Assembly (NCBI RefSeq): GCF_016427555.1
Contig: NZ_JAELVS010000002.1
Coordinates: forward strand, 248,001 to 312,000
DNA length: 64,000 nucleotides
Direction of reading: 5' to 3'
Source: Marinobacter litoralis
Lineage (GTDB): Bacteria; Pseudomonadota; Gammaproteobacteria; Pseudomonadales; Oleiphilaceae
Of the stretch, positions 30,275 through 39,942 are shown one piece after another. The notes under the pieces are model-generated. The model had not been told where the DNA came from. It saw only the letters and a list, made by a program, of their open reading frames with translations, and did no database searches. Every line of letters starts with the position of its first letter. The stretch's first letter is position 1. A program made the position numbers and the translations under genes.

Positions 30275-31621
30275 ATGAAGATTACGATTTTCGGGACGGG
30301 GTATGTCGGTCTGGTGACAGGTGCCTGCCTGGCAGATGTCGGGCATGATGTGCTGTGCATGGACGTTGATGAGGGCAAGATTGGCAAGCTCAAGAACGGA
30401 CAGATTCCGATCTATGAGCCGGGCCTGGAGTCGATTGTTGCGCACACCTATGAAGCCGGTCGCTTGTCCTTTACCACGAATGTAGAGGAGGCCGTCAAGC
30501 ACGGTTCTTTGCAGTTTATCGCGGTTGGAACGCCTCCGGATGAAGATGGTTCGGCGGATCTCCAATACGTGCTGGCCGTGGCAAAATCGATCGGCCAATA
30601 CATGGATGAATACAAAGTTGTCGTCGATAAGTCCACCGTACCCGTAGGCACTGGTGACAAGGTGAAGGCGGCCGTTCGTGCTCAACTGGACAAGCGCGGG
30701 CTTGAGCTTGAGTTCGATGTTGTCTCCAATCCTGAATTCCTGAAAGAAGGTGCGGCCATTAACGATTTCATGAAGCCGGACCGCATTGTGATTGGAACTG
30801 ATAGCGAGCAAGCGGCGGACTTGCTTCGTGAGGTCTATTACCCGTTTAATCGAAACCGGGATCGCATGATCTTCATGGACATTCGATCAGCGGAATTGAC
30901 CAAGTATGCCGCCAACTCCATGTTGGCGACCAAAATCAGCTTCATGAACGAGATGTCGAATCTCGCGGAGCGGTTGGGGGCCGATATTGAGGCCGTCCGT
31001 CGCGGAATTGGTTCGGATCCCCGCATCGGCTACCACTTCATATACCCCGGCTGTGGCTACGGCGGCTCCTGTTTCCCGAAAGATGTCCAGGCGCTGGCCC
31101 GAACCGCTCGTGATTGCGATTACGACGCCAAGCTGTTGAACGCGGTTGAAGCGGTCAATTACGCTCAGAAGCATGTGCTGTTCGACAAGATCAGTCACTA
31201 CTTCCAGGGGAATCTGGAAGGCAAAGTAGTCGCCCTCTGGGGTTTGGCGTTCAAACCGAACACAGATGACATGCGTGAAGCTTCATCCAGAACCTTGATG
31301 GAAAGTTTGTGGAAAGCGGGAGCGAAGGTTCAGGCCTTTGATCCGGAAGCGATGAACGAAACACAGCGCATTTACGGCGACCATGACGGGCTCACCTTGT
31401 GTGGCACCAAAGAGCAGGCATTGAAAGGCGCGGATGTGCTGGTGATCTGCACCGAGTGGAAGGAATTCCGTTCTCCGGACTTTGATGCCATTTCGGGAGC
31501 CCTGAAAGAGCCTGCGGTGTTTGACGGCCGTAATCTCTACGAGCCGGAAATGCTGGAGCGCTTCGGCTTGACGTACTACGCCATCGGTCGCGGGCAAAAT
31601 CAGTTTCATTCAGCGGGTTGA
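30275..31621 (+). CDS. ugd: UDP-glucose 6-dehydrogenase
   Basis: Oxidises UDP-glucose twice with NAD to UDP-glucuronate, a precursor of acidic exopolysaccharides. The 448-aa protein has the N-terminal Rossmann fold ([20 protein letters not shown]), the central helix domain, and the catalytic Cys in [13 protein letters not shown]; the C-terminal domain contains [18 protein letters not shown]. The product could be used by the epimerase encoded at 51 kb. The stop region overlaps the longest possible frame of the HIT gene downstream. Confidence 0.95.
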   Translation: MKITIFGTGYVGLVTGACLADVGHDVLCMDVDEGKIGKLKNGQIPIYEPGLESIVAHTYEAGRLSFTTNVEEAVKHGSLQFIAVGTPPDEDGSADLQYVLAVAKSIGQYMDEYKVVVDKSTVPVGTGDKVKAAVRAQLDKRGLELEFDVVSNPEFLKEGAAINDFMKPDRIVIGTDSEQAADLLREVYYPFNRNRDRMIFMDIRSAELTKYAANSMLATKISFMNEMSNLAERLGADIEAVRRGIGSDPRIGYHFIYPGCGYGGSCFPKDVQALARTARDCDYDAKLLNAVEAVNYAQKHVLFDKISHYFQGNLEGKVVALWGLAFKPNTDDMREASSRTLMESLWKAGAKVQAFDPEAMNETQRIYGDHDGLTLCGTKEQALKGADVLVICTEWKEFRSPDFDAISGALKEPAVFDGRNLYEPEMLERFGLTYYAIGRGQNQFHSAG

Positions 31622-31635
31622 CCCGGGGGTGTTGT

Positions 31636-32058
31636 ATGTTTGAGCTTCACGAACGACTTGCCGCCGACACCCATAGCCTGGGTCGTTCGGCGCTGTGCGA
31701 AGTGCGGCTTATGAACGATCGCACCTGGCCATGGATTATTCTGGTGCCGGCAGTGTGTGGCATTCGGGAAATCTATCAGCTTACCGCTGATCAGCAGGCG
31801 CAGTTATTGAAAGAGTCGTCAGCACTGAGCAAAGGAATGATGGAGCTCTTTGAGGGTGACAAGATGAACGTGGCGGCGCTGGGTAATATGGTGCCGCAAC
31901 TGCATCTTCACCATATTGTCCGGTTTCAGGACGATCCGGCATGGCCGGGGCCGGTCTGGGGTACGCAGGCGCCTGTTCCGTACAGTGATGAAGAACTGGA
32001 GCTTGTCATTGAAAAGCTCCAGCCAGTTCTCGAGTTGTTGGCGTTACCCTCTATTTGA
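31636..32058 (+). CDS. HIT domain protein with variant histidine triad
   Basis: A 140-aa HIT-superfamily protein, probably a nucleotide hydrolase or transferase of unknown substrate. The triad region at about residues 86-94 reads QLHLHHIV instead of HxHxHxx: the first His is Gln, while the central, nucleophilic His is kept. This Q-variant is common in proteobacterial HIT proteins. ATG 31636 gives the family N-terminus MFELHERLAADT; an upstream in-frame codon at 31618 overlaps ugd. Its stop abuts the fabR stop (tail-to-tail, no gap). Confidence 0.88.
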   Translation: MFELHERLAADTHSLGRSALCEVRLMNDRTWPWIILVPAVCGIREIYQLTADQQAQLLKESSALSKGMMELFEGDKMNVAALGNMVPQLHLHHIVRFQDDPAWPGPVWGTQAPVPYSDEELELVIEKLQPVLELLALPSI

Positions 32059-32685
32059 CTACTCCCGGCCCTGTTGCCATTGAGCCAGGGTTTGGGACCC
32101 CACCAGTATCATCCGCAGTTCAATTTTTAGTTTTGCTTTAAGCTCTTCCCGCTCTTTGGGTGTGGCATCCAGTGCTTCGGCGCCTTGATTGAATACCAGA
32201 GTGACCATGGCTTCCGCGACAATCCGGGCGTCGGAGATGGGCTTGTTTTGTTCTTCGGCGAAACGGCGCAGGTCGGCGGCCAATTCGGTGACGAAGTGCT
32301 CGATTTCAGCTCTTACGGCAGTGCGGAACGGTTTGGAGACGCCGGTGCGTTCGCGCAACATCAAACGGAACAAATTGGCGTTGTTGCCAAGATACTCCAT
32401 AAAGGTGTCCACAGAAGTCGAGATGGCGCTGCCGTCTCGAACAATCCGCTTTCGGGCCTGACGCATCAGTTGTCGCAGGGCAACGCCGCCTTCATCGACA
32501 AGGGCCAAGCCTAGCTCGTCCAGTTCAGAAAAATGCCGATAAAAAGAGGTGGGGGCGATGCCGGCTTCCCGGGCCACTTCGCGCAAACTCAAACTGCCGA
32601 AGCCCCGGTCTGCACTTAGCTGGGCCAAGGCAGCGTCCATCAATGCCCGCCGGGTTTTAAGTTTTTGTTCTGCTCTGGTGGCCAA
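32059..32685 (-). CDS. fabR: TetR-type fatty-acid regulator FabR
   Basis: A 208-aa TetR repressor. Its HTH at about 25-60 ([20 protein letters not shown]) is followed by [25 protein letters not shown] and [13 protein letters not shown], as in FabR, the regulator that sets unsaturated/saturated fatty-acid balance through fabA/fabB. The start is a TTG at 32685 with GGAG 8 nt upstream; no ATG fits. No fab genes are in the window, so the name rests on protein resemblance. Confidence 0.87.
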   Translation of the reverse strand: MATRAEQKLKTRRALMDAALAQLSADRGFGSLSLREVAREAGIAPTSFYRHFSELDELGLALVDEGGVALRQLMRQARKRIVRDGSAISTSVDTFMEYLGNNANLFRLMLRERTGVSKPFRTAVRAEIEHFVTELAADLRRFAEEQNKPISDARIVAEAMVTLVFNQGAEALDATPKEREELKAKLKIELRMILVGSQTLAQWQQGRE

Positions 32686-32798
32686 AACGGCTGCTCCAAT
32701 TGCGGCTAAAGACCGCCATTCTAGCCGCCTGTCTACACAGAGTCATCAGCGTGGCTTAAATGCGTTGTTGTACGCCTGATTTTCAGCGTCATTGTGTT

Positions 32799-32804
32799 TA
32801 TAAT
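32799..32804 (+). promoter_or_regulatory. Candidate -10 element for aspS
   Basis: Perfect TATAAT in the context GTGTTTATAATGGG; no convincing -35 is seen at 16-18 bp upstream. If used, transcription would begin near 32811 and give aspS a leader of about 208 nt that contains the whole inverted-repeat element at 32860-32970. Confidence 0.5.
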
Positions 32805-32859
32805 GGGCGGCTTTTCCAGTAAGGTCGCAAAAATTTCCAGCGGCCAAGATTTGTTGCAA

Positions 32860-32970
32860 GCAAGCAGGTGGAGATGGCTTTCCGAAACACGCTGTGAATA
32901 CGTCCGTGTACGCTCGGCTCCGCCATCCATGGCTACGCACGGTTTCGGAAAGCCATCTCCACCTGCTTGC
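32860..32970. repeat. Palindromic element with perfect 29-bp inverted repeats
   Basis: A 111-bp element in the 333-bp fabR-aspS gap. The left arm (32860-32888) and right arm (32942-32970) are exact reverse complements over 29 bases, beginning GCAAGCAGGTGGAG and ending CTCCACCTGCTTGC. The 53-base centre holds a smaller dyad GCCAT-cc-ATGGC near 32922-32933. It encodes no protein, and no target-site duplication is obvious. From memory, similar arms recur between genes in Marinobacter-like genomes, so it looks like a dispersed REP/MITE-like repeat; this needs a search. In RNA it would form a very stable hairpin. Confidence 0.85.
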
Positions 32971-33018
32971 CCAGACTTAACGATTTAACGCACACATTCA
33001 GAAACTACGGGAACCGGT

Positions 33019-34818
33019 ATGCGCAGTCATTATTGCGGTGGGATCAACGAATCTCACATTGATCAGGAAGTTACACTCTGCGGATGGGTACATCGCCGCC
33101 GTGACCACGGTGGGGTTATATTCCTGGATCTGCGGGACCGGGATGGTATTTCTCAGGTCGTTGTTGACCCGGATACCGAAGAAAGTTTTGCGCTGGCGGA
33201 AAAAGTTCGCAGCGAATACGTTGTCAAAGTAACCGGTCGCGTGCGTCGTCGCCCTGCCGGCACTGAAAACGCTAATATGCCTACCGGTCAGGTCGAGCTG
33301 CTGGGTAAAGATCTGGTTATTCTGAATGCCGCCGCTACGCCTCCGTTCCCGCTGGATGAGCACGTCGACGTTGGTGAAGACGTTCGTCTGCGCTACCGTT
33401 TTGTTGACCTTCGTCGTCCGGAAATGATCAACCGCCTGCGTTTCCGTTCTCGGGTAACCAGTTACATTCGCAACTTCCTGGACAGCCGGGGCTTTATGGA
33501 TGTGGAAACGCCCATCCTGACCCGTGCAACGCCGGAAGGTGCCCGCGACTACTTGGTACCTAGCCGTACTCACGATGGTTCCTTCTTCGCATTGCCTCAG
33601 TCCCCGCAGCTGTTCAAGCAGATGTTGATGGTGTCGGGTGTTGATCGTTACTACCAGATCGCCAAGTGCTTCCGTGACGAAGACCTTCGTGCAGACCGTC
33701 AGCCGGAATTTACTCAGGTAGACATCGAGGCTTCTTTCGTCGATGAAGAAAGCCTGATGAACCTGAACGAAGACATGATCCGCGCTCTGTTCAAAGACGT
33801 GCTGGACGTGGAGCTTCCTGAATTCCCGCGCATGCCATACGCAGAAGCGATGCAGCGCTACGGCAGCGACAAGCCGGATCTGCGTATCCCGCTGGAACTG
33901 CAGGACGTGAACGATCTGGTTGAGAGCGTTGACTTCAAAGTTTTCGCCGGCCCCGCAAAAGATCCAAAGGGCCGTGTTGCCGCGCTGCGTGTACCGAAAG
34001 GTGGCGAGCTGAGCCGTAAGCAGATTGACGAGTACACCAAGTTCGTGGGTATCTACGGTGCCAAAGGTCTGGCTTACATCAAGGTTAACGAGTTGGCCAA
34101 GGGCGTTGAGGGCTTGCAGTCTCCGATCGTTAAGTTCCTGGGTGACGACGTTGCCATGGCGATTATGGAGCGCGTAGGTGCGGAAGATGGCGATATCGTA
34201 TTCTTCGGTGCAGACAAAACCACCGTTGTGAACGAAGCCTTGGGCGCGCTGCGCATTAAGGTGGGCCACGATCTGAACATGCTGACCTGCGAATGGGCTC
34301 CGATGTGGGTGGTTGATTTCCCGATGTTCGAGGAAACCTCCGACGGCGGCCTGACTGCCATCCATCACCCGTTCACCGCACCATCGTGCACACCGGAAGA
34401 GCTGGCAGCTGACCCGGCGAATGCTCTTTCCCGTGCCTACGATATGGTGTTGAATGGCACTGAGCTGGGCGGTGGTTCCATCCGTATCCACGACGGCGCG
34501 ATGCAAGACACGGTATTCCGCATTCTGGGTATCGGTGAGGAAGAAGCCCGTGCGAAGTTTGGCTTCTTGCTGGATGCACTGAAGTTCGGTTGCCCGCCGC
34601 ACGGCGGTCTGGCCTTTGGTCTGGATCGACTGGTGATGTTGATGACCGGCTCAGCGTCTATCCGTGACGTAATCGCGTTCCCGAAAACCCAGAGCGCCAC
34701 TTGCTTGATGACTCAGGCGCCAGGGGAAGTAGACGAGAAGCAATTGAAAGAGCTGCACATCCGCTTGCGCCGGTCAGCCAAAGCCGCTGATGGCGGTAAA
34801 GCTGAAGACAAAGCGTAA
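33019..34818 (+). CDS. aspS: Aspartyl-tRNA synthetase
   Basis: Charges tRNA-Asp in the cytoplasm. The 599-aa bacterial-type protein has an N-terminal anticodon-binding OB fold ([22 protein letters not shown]), the class II catalytic core with motif 2 ([19 protein letters not shown]), a GAD insertion domain (about 290-420) and motif 3 ([15 protein letters not shown]). Start is ATG 33019. It stands behind the palindromic element, with a UUCG-capped terminator downstream. A long open frame on the opposite strand is a codon-bias shadow. Confidence 0.97.
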   Translation: MRSHYCGGINESHIDQEVTLCGWVHRRRDHGGVIFLDLRDRDGISQVVVDPDTEESFALAEKVRSEYVVKVTGRVRRRPAGTENANMPTGQVELLGKDLVILNAAATPPFPLDEHVDVGEDVRLRYRFVDLRRPEMINRLRFRSRVTSYIRNFLDSRGFMDVETPILTRATPEGARDYLVPSRTHDGSFFALPQSPQLFKQMLMVSGVDRYYQIAKCFRDEDLRADRQPEFTQVDIEASFVDEESLMNLNEDMIRALFKDVLDVELPEFPRMPYAEAMQRYGSDKPDLRIPLELQDVNDLVESVDFKVFAGPAKDPKGRVAALRVPKGGELSRKQIDEYTKFVGIYGAKGLAYIKVNELAKGVEGLQSPIVKFLGDDVAMAIMERVGAEDGDIVFFGADKTTVVNEALGALRIKVGHDLNMLTCEWAPMWVVDFPMFEETSDGGLTAIHHPFTAPSCTPEELAADPANALSRAYDMVLNGTELGGGSIRIHDGAMQDTVFRILGIGEEEARAKFGFLLDALKFGCPPHGGLAFGLDRLVMLMTGSASIRDVIAFPKTQSATCLMTQAPGEVDEKQLKELHIRLRRSAKAADGGKAEDKA

Positions 34819-34830
34819 GTGGAAGCGACG

Positions 34831-34858
34831 AGAGGCGGCTTCGGCCGCCTCTTTGTTT
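34831..34858 (+). terminator. Terminator of aspS with TTCG loop
   Basis: AGAGGCGGC (34831-34839), TTCG loop, GCCGCCTCT (34844-34852), then TTGTTTTG. A perfect 9-bp stem. Confidence 0.9.
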
Positions 34859-34891
34859 TGGTGATCCTCTGACGGAATTGAAGGTAGGCGG

Positions 34892-35419
34892 ATGCCAATC
34901 ATTCTGGGTGTAGACCCCGGTTCCAGAATTACCGGTTACGGCATCATCCGCGTGGAAGGTCGCCAAACCGAGTATCTCGACAGTGGCTGTATTCGGGTTG
35001 GGCAGAAGCCTATGGCCGAGCGTTTACAGACCATTTTTCAAAGTCTTGCGTTGTTGATTGGTGAGTACCGTCCGGAAGAATTTGCCATCGAGCAAGTGTT
35101 CATGGCTCGTAACCCTGACTCTGCACTGAAGTTAGGGCAAGCCAGAGGAGCGGCAATCGTCAGCGCGGCTAACAGTGGGCTGGCCGTTCATGAGTACTCG
35201 GCAAGGCAGGTGAAGCAGGCTGTGGTGGGCACCGGAGGTGCCGATAAATCACAGGTGCAGCATATGGTTCAGGCATTGTTGGGATTGTCCCGCAGGCCCC
35301 AGGAAGATGCGGCGGATGCACTCGCCATAGCGCTGTGTCATGCCCATATGAATCAAAGTACATTAAAGCTTGCCGGTGTTGGCGGCAAAGTTCGAGGCGG
35401 CCGCGCCCGCCGACAATAA
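34892..35419 (+). CDS. ruvC: Crossover junction endodeoxyribonuclease
   Basis: Resolves Holliday junctions in recombination together with RuvAB. The 175-aa protein shows the RNase H-like acidic residues: Asp in [14 protein letters not shown], Glu in [23 protein letters not shown], and the Asp pair in [15 protein letters not shown]. It is 33 nt upstream of ruvA and probably co-transcribed with it. Confidence 0.96.
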   Translation: MPIILGVDPGSRITGYGIIRVEGRQTEYLDSGCIRVGQKPMAERLQTIFQSLALLIGEYRPEEFAIEQVFMARNPDSALKLGQARGAAIVSAANSGLAVHEYSARQVKQAVVGTGGADKSQVQHMVQALLGLSRRPQEDAADALAIALCHAHMNQSTLKLAGVGGKVRGGRARRQ

Positions 35420-35452
35420 ACAAAGATTGATGAAAGCCAAAGGAGACGGGCT

Positions 35453-36082
35453 TTGATAGGTCGTATTCGAGGTTTGCTGGTTGAGAAGACGCCGGGTCAG
35501 GCGCTGGTGGAATGTGCCGGGCTTGGCTATGAAGTCGATATTCCCTACACCACGTTCTTTCACCTGCCGGAAACCGGCCACGAGGTGACGCTCCATACCC
35601 ATTTTGCTGTGCGTGAAGACGCACAAAGCCTGTTTGGCTTTGCTTCTTTGCTTGATCGTAATCTGTTTAGATTGCTGATTAAGGTGAACGGCGTGGGGCC
35701 TAAAATGGCCATTGGCATATTGTCGGGGCTGGATGCGCAGCAGTTTATTCAGTGTGTGGAAGCTCGGGATGTCAATGCGTTGGTGAAGCTGCCCGGCGTA
35801 GGCAAGAAAACTGCCGAGCGTTTGCTGATTGATATGGCTGATCGAATCAAGCAGCTGGAAGGCCAGTTTGTGCCCTCGGCGCCGGAACAATTGGCAGCCG
35901 GGGCGGCCAGTAGCGGACCCGCAGCGGGGTCTGACCCCAGAGAAGAGGCGGAAGCCGCACTGATTGCACTAGGTTATAAGCCCCAGGAAGCCGCGAAAGC
36001 CATCAGCAGGGTGGCTGAGCCGGATATGAACAGCGAGCAGTTGATCAGGCTTGCACTGAGAAACATGATTCCAGCCGGGTAA
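35453..36082 (+). CDS. ruvA: Holliday junction DNA helicase subunit RuvA
   Basis: Junction-recognition subunit that loads RuvB for branch migration. The 209-aa protein begins MIGRIRGLLVEK (OB fold, 1-64), followed by two helix-hairpin-helix motifs (LIKVNGVGPKMAIGIL and LVKLPGVGKKTAERLL) and a C-terminal RuvB-binding domain (about 160-209: EAEAALIALGYKPQEA). The start is a TTG at 35453, supported by AGGAG at 35441-35445. A terminator begins just before its stop codon. Confidence 0.95.
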   Translation: MIGRIRGLLVEKTPGQALVECAGLGYEVDIPYTTFFHLPETGHEVTLHTHFAVREDAQSLFGFASLLDRNLFRLLIKVNGVGPKMAIGILSGLDAQQFIQCVEARDVNALVKLPGVGKKTAERLLIDMADRIKQLEGQFVPSAPEQLAAGAASSGPAAGSDPREEAEAALIALGYKPQEAAKAISRVAEPDMNSEQLIRLALRNMIPAG

Positions 36083-36095
36083 GCCCGGCTTTTTT
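36073..36095 (+). terminator. Terminator overlapping the ruvA stop, before ruvB
   Basis: AGCCGGG (36073-36079), TAAG loop containing the ruvA stop, CCCGGCT (36084-36090), then TTTTT. It implies that ruvB and the tol genes are mainly served by another promoter in the 143-bp ruvA-ruvB gap. Confidence 0.8.
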
Positions 36096-36225
36096 GTGTC
36101 GTATGATGACACTAATGTGTATAGAGCTTAACGTGACTCAGCCCGTGCCCTTTGTACAATTAGGGCAGTTATTGCCAAGGGCGACCAGCAGGCACGTTGT
36201 ATATTCCCAGTAAGCGGATAATGCC

Positions 36226-37257
36226 ATGATTGAATCGGACCGACTGATAACGGCCAAAGCCGGAGAATATGAAGAGGTGCATGATCGCGCCATCCGCCCG
36301 ACGCTGTTGTCTGAGTACGTTGGTCAGCCGACGGTGCGCGAGCAAATGGAGATCTTTATCTCTGCTGCGAGGGCCCGTCAGGAAGCTTTGGATCACACCT
36401 TGATATTTGGCCCGCCAGGCCTTGGAAAGACCACATTGGCAAATATCATTGCCAATGAGATGGGTGTTGCCATCAAAACCACTTCGGGGCCGGTGCTTGA
36501 AAAAGCAGGTGACCTGGCCGCGATGTTGACCAACCTTGAAGAAGGCGACGTTCTCTTCATCGATGAAATCCATCGCCTCAGTGCAGCCGTTGAAGAGGTC
36601 TTGTATCCGGCAATGGAAGACTATCAGCTGGACATCATGATTGGCGAAGGTCCGGCTGCACGTTCAATCAAGCTGGATTTGCCGCCGTTTACGCTGGTTG
36701 GAGCCACAACGCGAGCTGGATTGCTCACATCGCCGTTGCGGGACCGTTTTGGCATTGTTCAACGCCTTGAGTTCTACAATAACGCCGATTTGACTCACAT
36801 TATTTCCCGGTCAGCCCGATTGTCTTCGGTAACCCTTGATGATGGCGGCGCTTTTGAAATCGCTCGCCGTTCTCGTGGCACTCCGAGAATTGCCAACCGT
36901 TTGTTGCGCCGGGTGCGCGATTTCGCCGAAGTGCGGTCAGACGGCCGGATTACCGCCGAGATTGCTGATCAGGCGTTGAATATGTTGAAGGTGGATAGCC
37001 AAGGCTTCGACCACATGGATCGCCGGCTGCTGTTAGCCATGATCGAGAAGTTTGATGGCGGCCCGGTCGGTGTAGAAAGTCTGGCGGCAGCGATCAGTGA
37101 AGAGAGAGGCACCATTGAAGACGTGCTTGAGCCGTTTTTGATTCAGCAAGGGTACATGGTGCGGACACAAAGAGGGCGTATGGTCACATCGAGTGCCTAC
37201 CAGCATTTCGGCGTGGTGCCGCCCAACTCCGAAAAAGAGAATAGTAGTTTTGAGTGA
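36226..37257 (+). CDS. ruvB: Holliday junction DNA helicase motor RuvB
   Basis: AAA+ ring ATPase that drives branch migration with RuvA. The 343-aa protein contains Walker A ([10 protein letters not shown]), Walker B ([11 protein letters not shown]), sensor 1 ([20 protein letters not shown]) with its Arg finger, and a C-terminal winged helix ([17 protein letters not shown]). It starts at ATG 36226 after a separate leader and overlaps the start of ybgC by 8 bp. Confidence 0.97.
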   Translation: MIESDRLITAKAGEYEEVHDRAIRPTLLSEYVGQPTVREQMEIFISAARARQEALDHTLIFGPPGLGKTTLANIIANEMGVAIKTTSGPVLEKAGDLAAMLTNLEEGDVLFIDEIHRLSAAVEEVLYPAMEDYQLDIMIGEGPAARSIKLDLPPFTLVGATTRAGLLTSPLRDRFGIVQRLEFYNNADLTHIISRSARLSSVTLDDGGAFEIARRSRGTPRIANRLLRRVRDFAEVRSDGRITAEIADQALNMLKVDSQGFDHMDRRLLLAMIEKFDGGPVGVESLAAAISEERGTIEDVLEPFLIQQGYMVRTQRGRMVTSSAYQHFGVVPPNSEKENSSFE

Positions 37258-37675
37258 GAAGGCTAGAGCCCCTGTTCTGGAGTTGCCGATTCGGGTTTAT
37301 ATAGAAGACACCGACGCCGGCGGCATTGTGTTTCATGCCAAGTACCTTCACTACATGGAGCGGGCACGCACGGAATGGGTTCGCAGTCAGGGTGTGGAAT
37401 TGCGGGCCGGGCTCGAGCAAAACGTCAGTTACGTGGTGCAGAAAATGTCATTGCACTACGCAGCGCCGGCCAGGCTGGACGATCAACTGTTGGTAACCGC
37501 GGAACCGATTGCGTCATCCCGGGTATGGATGACCTTTCGCCAGCAGGTTTTGAAGGCCGATAGCCGCGTCTTGTTGTGCGAGGCTGAGGTGAGGGTGGCT
37601 TGCGTTGCTCTGGATACCGGCAAGCCACGGCGTTTGCCAGAAAATATGAGTGTGATTCTAAAGAACGTGCTTTAA
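37250..37675 (+). CDS. ybgC: Tol-Pal-associated acyl-CoA thioesterase
   Basis: A 141-aa hotdog-fold thioesterase of the YbgC/4-hydroxybenzoyl-CoA type, usually first in tol-pal operons. The catalytic Asp is in [20 protein letters not shown], followed by [12 protein letters not shown]. The start is taken as TTG 37250, overlapping the end of ruvB by 8 bp; earlier in-frame codons lie inside ruvB and add residues unlike the family. 35 nt separate it from tolQ. Confidence 0.92.
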   Translation: MSEKARAPVLELPIRVYIEDTDAGGIVFHAKYLHYMERARTEWVRSQGVELRAGLEQNVSYVVQKMSLHYAAPARLDDQLLVTAEPIASSRVWMTFRQQVLKADSRVLLCEAEVRVACVALDTGKPRRLPENMSVILKNVL

Positions 37676-37710
37676 TTAGCTGAAAACATAGAAACTTTTG
37701 GGAGTGTACA

Positions 37711-38400
37711 GTGGGATCCGAACTATCAGTCTGGCATCTGATTGCGAACGCAGGGCTTCTGGTGCAGCTTGTCATGCTGTTGCTGGTTTTGGCTTCTGTG
37801 GTGTCTTGGGCGCTGATCTTTCAAAGGGTGAAGGTGTATCGCCAGGCGAAACAGGCCCAGTTGGCGTTTGAAGAGCGCTTCTGGTCTGGCATGGATCTCG
37901 GTCAGCTGTACAAAGATGTCAATGCTAACCCTACGCCGAATTCGGGTATGGAATCGCTGTTTCGGGCAGGCTTCAAAGAGTTTTCCAGACTTCGCCAACA
38001 AAGTCGTGATGCAGATGCCGTTATGGAAGGCACCCAGCGTGCGATGCGTGTTGCCTTTTCCCGAGAGCATGAACGCCTGGATCTGCACCTGCCATTTCTC
38101 GCGACGGTGGGTTCTACCAGCCCTTATGTAGGTTTGTTCGGCACCGTATGGGGCATCATGAACTCTTTCCGCGGGCTGGCTCAGGTGCAACAGGCTACTT
38201 TGGCCACCGTTGCTCCAGGTATCTCGGAAGCATTGATTGCGACAGCAATGGGCTTGTTCGCAGCGATCCCCGCTGTTATCGCCTACAACCGGTTCTCGAC
38301 CATGTCTGATGCGCTGCTGAAGAACTATGAAACCTTTGCAGACGAGTTCTCCAGCATTCTCCATCGTCGGGTTCACAACTCTGAAAAGGCCGGCTCGTAA
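37711..38400 (+). CDS. tolQ: Tol-Pal proton channel subunit TolQ
   Basis: Inner-membrane MotA/TolQ/ExbB channel protein that energises the Tol-Pal system with TolR, needed for outer-membrane constriction at division. The 229-aa protein has three helices: about 13-36, about 125-150 (TVGSTSPYVGLFGTVWGIMNSF) and about 168-190 (SEALIATAMGLFAAIPAVI). GTG start at 37711 follows GGGAG. Confidence 0.95.
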   Translation: MGSELSVWHLIANAGLLVQLVMLLLVLASVVSWALIFQRVKVYRQAKQAQLAFEERFWSGMDLGQLYKDVNANPTPNSGMESLFRAGFKEFSRLRQQSRDADAVMEGTQRAMRVAFSREHERLDLHLPFLATVGSTSPYVGLFGTVWGIMNSFRGLAQVQQATLATVAPGISEALIATAMGLFAAIPAVIAYNRFSTMSDALLKNYETFADEFSSILHRRVHNSEKAGS

Positions 38401-38431
38401 TGGTTTTTGACGGTAAGGGGAGGCTAGACCG

Positions 38432-38878
38432 ATGAAAGGCATGGGGATGATGTCTCGTGAACCGCGCAAGTCGATGTCGGAAATTAACGTGGTGCCGTAC
38501 ATTGACGTCATGCTGGTTCTGCTTGTGATCTTTATGGTAACTGCACCCATGCTCACCCAAGGCGTGAAGGTAGATTTGCCGGAAACAACGTCTGACCCGA
38601 TCACTCAGGACAAAGACGTAGAAACCATTACCGTTTCTGTTGACAGTAATGGCGCTTATTACCTGGAAGTAGGCGATGACAGCAGCGAACCTATGTCGCT
38701 GGAAAAGGTGCGGGCACAGGTTTCGAAAATCTTGTCTCAGCGCGCTAACAGCGAGGTGCTGGTTCGCGGAGACGAGTTTGTCGATTATGGCGTGGTTGTG
38801 CGCTTGATGGCAGAGCTTCAGGCGGCGGGTGCCTCTGGTATCGGCCTGATCACCGATGCACCCCAAAATCAGCCTTAA
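38432..38878 (+). CDS. tolR: Tol-Pal proton channel subunit TolR
   Basis: A 148-aa ExbD/TolR-family protein with one transmembrane helix (about 22-41) holding the proton-pathway Asp25 in VPYIDVMLVLLVIFMV, and a periplasmic domain. It follows tolQ by 31 nt and precedes tolA, the standard operon order. Confidence 0.95.
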   Translation: MKGMGMMSREPRKSMSEINVVPYIDVMLVLLVIFMVTAPMLTQGVKVDLPETTSDPITQDKDVETITVSVDSNGAYYLEVGDDSSEPMSLEKVRAQVSKILSQRANSEVLVRGDEFVDYGVVVRLMAELQAAGASGIGLITDAPQNQP

Positions 38879-38896
38879 TCGGATGGCAGGATTGTT

Positions 38897-39934
38897 GTGA
38901 AGGGTCACGAACGGGAAACCGTAAATAAAGACAGCACCTCATTGAAATCGCCTGTGGCGATGTCTCTTGGTTTGCACCTGTTGATTGTTGTGGTGGCGTT
39001 GGCTGGTTGGTCGTGGTCCAGCCCTGTTCAGGAACCTGAGCCGCGCAGTATCTCGGCTAGATTGATTAGCCCGGAACCGAAGCCGAGCCCGGTGGTGGAT
39101 GAAGAAGATCAGCGGGATGAGGCTCGGAAGCGCGAACAAGCGGCAGAGCAACAGCGCAAGAAGGCAGAGGAAGAACGTAAACAAGCTCAGCGTGAGGCTG
39201 AAAAAAAAGCCGCTGAAAAAGCTGCGCAGGAAAAAGCACGAAAGCTAGAACAGCAGCGCAAAGAGCAAGAAGCCAAGGCTCGCGAAAAAGCCGAGCAACA
39301 GGCACGCGCCAAAGAAGCTGCCAGGAAAAAGGCGGAAGCTGAAGCCAAAGAACGTGAACGCCAGAAGGCTGAGCAGGAACGAAAACGTAAGGAAGAAGCA
39401 AAGCGCAAAGCCGAAGAAGAGAAAAAGCGGCAGGAAGAACAGCGCCGGAAGGAAGAGGCTGAGCGTAAGCGCAAAGAAGAGCAGGCCCGCAAAGAAGCAG
39501 AACGAAAGCGTAAGGAAGCCGAGCGCAAGTTGAGAGAGCAACAGCTCAATGCGCTGGCAGAAGAAGCTGAGAAAGCCCGCGAAAGCGAAGCGCGTCGCAA
39601 ACGTGAGGCGGCAGCAGCCCGGGCCCGGGAAGCGCAAATGCTGACCGACAGCGAGAAGTATCAGGCGCTGATCCGTGACCGGTTGGCTCAGGCTTGGTAT
39701 CCGCCGGCTTCGGCCACTGAAAACATGGTAGCGCGACTGCAAATTACGTTACTGCCGACCGGCGAATTGCAAAGTGTCAGTTTGGTCAGCAGCAGTGGTA
39801 ATACCGCGTTCGATAACTCGGCACTGAGCGCTGTGCGGTCTTTGAATCGATACCCGGTGCCGGGCGACAGGGATACGTTTGAACGATATTTCCGGCAATT
39901 TACGATTGAATTCAACCCCAAACGGTGGCGGTGA
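38897..39934 (+). CDS. tolA: Periplasm-spanning protein TolA
   Basis: Links the TolQR motor to TolB/Pal. The 345-aa protein has one N-terminal membrane helix (about 20-38, MSLGLHLLIVVVALAGW), a very long charged Lys/Glu/Ala/Arg-rich helix (about 65-245) with repeats such as KAEEERK and RKEEAERKRKEE, and a C-terminal TonB/TolA-like globular domain (about 250-345: YQALIRDRLAQAWYPP, NSALSAVRSLNRYPVPGD). GTG start at 38897. The low-complexity middle produces a long open frame on the other strand that is not a gene. Confidence 0.93.
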   Translation: MKGHERETVNKDSTSLKSPVAMSLGLHLLIVVVALAGWSWSSPVQEPEPRSISARLISPEPKPSPVVDEEDQRDEARKREQAAEQQRKKAEEERKQAQREAEKKAAEKAAQEKARKLEQQRKEQEAKAREKAEQQARAKEAARKKAEAEAKERERQKAEQERKRKEEAKRKAEEEKKRQEEQRRKEEAERKRKEEQARKEAERKRKEAERKLREQQLNALAEEAEKARESEARRKREAAAARAREAQMLTDSEKYQALIRDRLAQAWYPPASATENMVARLQITLLPTGELQSVSLVSSSGNTAFDNSALSAVRSLNRYPVPGDRDTFERYFRQFTIEFNPKRWR

Positions 39935-39942
39935 GGCAAAAC

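Noticed and set aside
32998..34602. A 534-codon open frame antisense to aspS
   Set aside because: It lies wholly opposite the strongly conserved aspS gene, has no ribosome site or recognisable domain, and is explained by the codon bias of aspS.
39060..39560. Repetitive codon runs in tolA considered as a DNA repeat or CRISPR-like array
   Set aside because: The periodicity is of codons for the charged helix and has no regular spacers or conserved DNA repeat unit.
39187..39742. Open frames antisense to tolA rich in Ser/Phe/Leu
   Set aside because: They are the complement of the Lys/Glu/Ala repeat helix of TolA; low-complexity artefacts.
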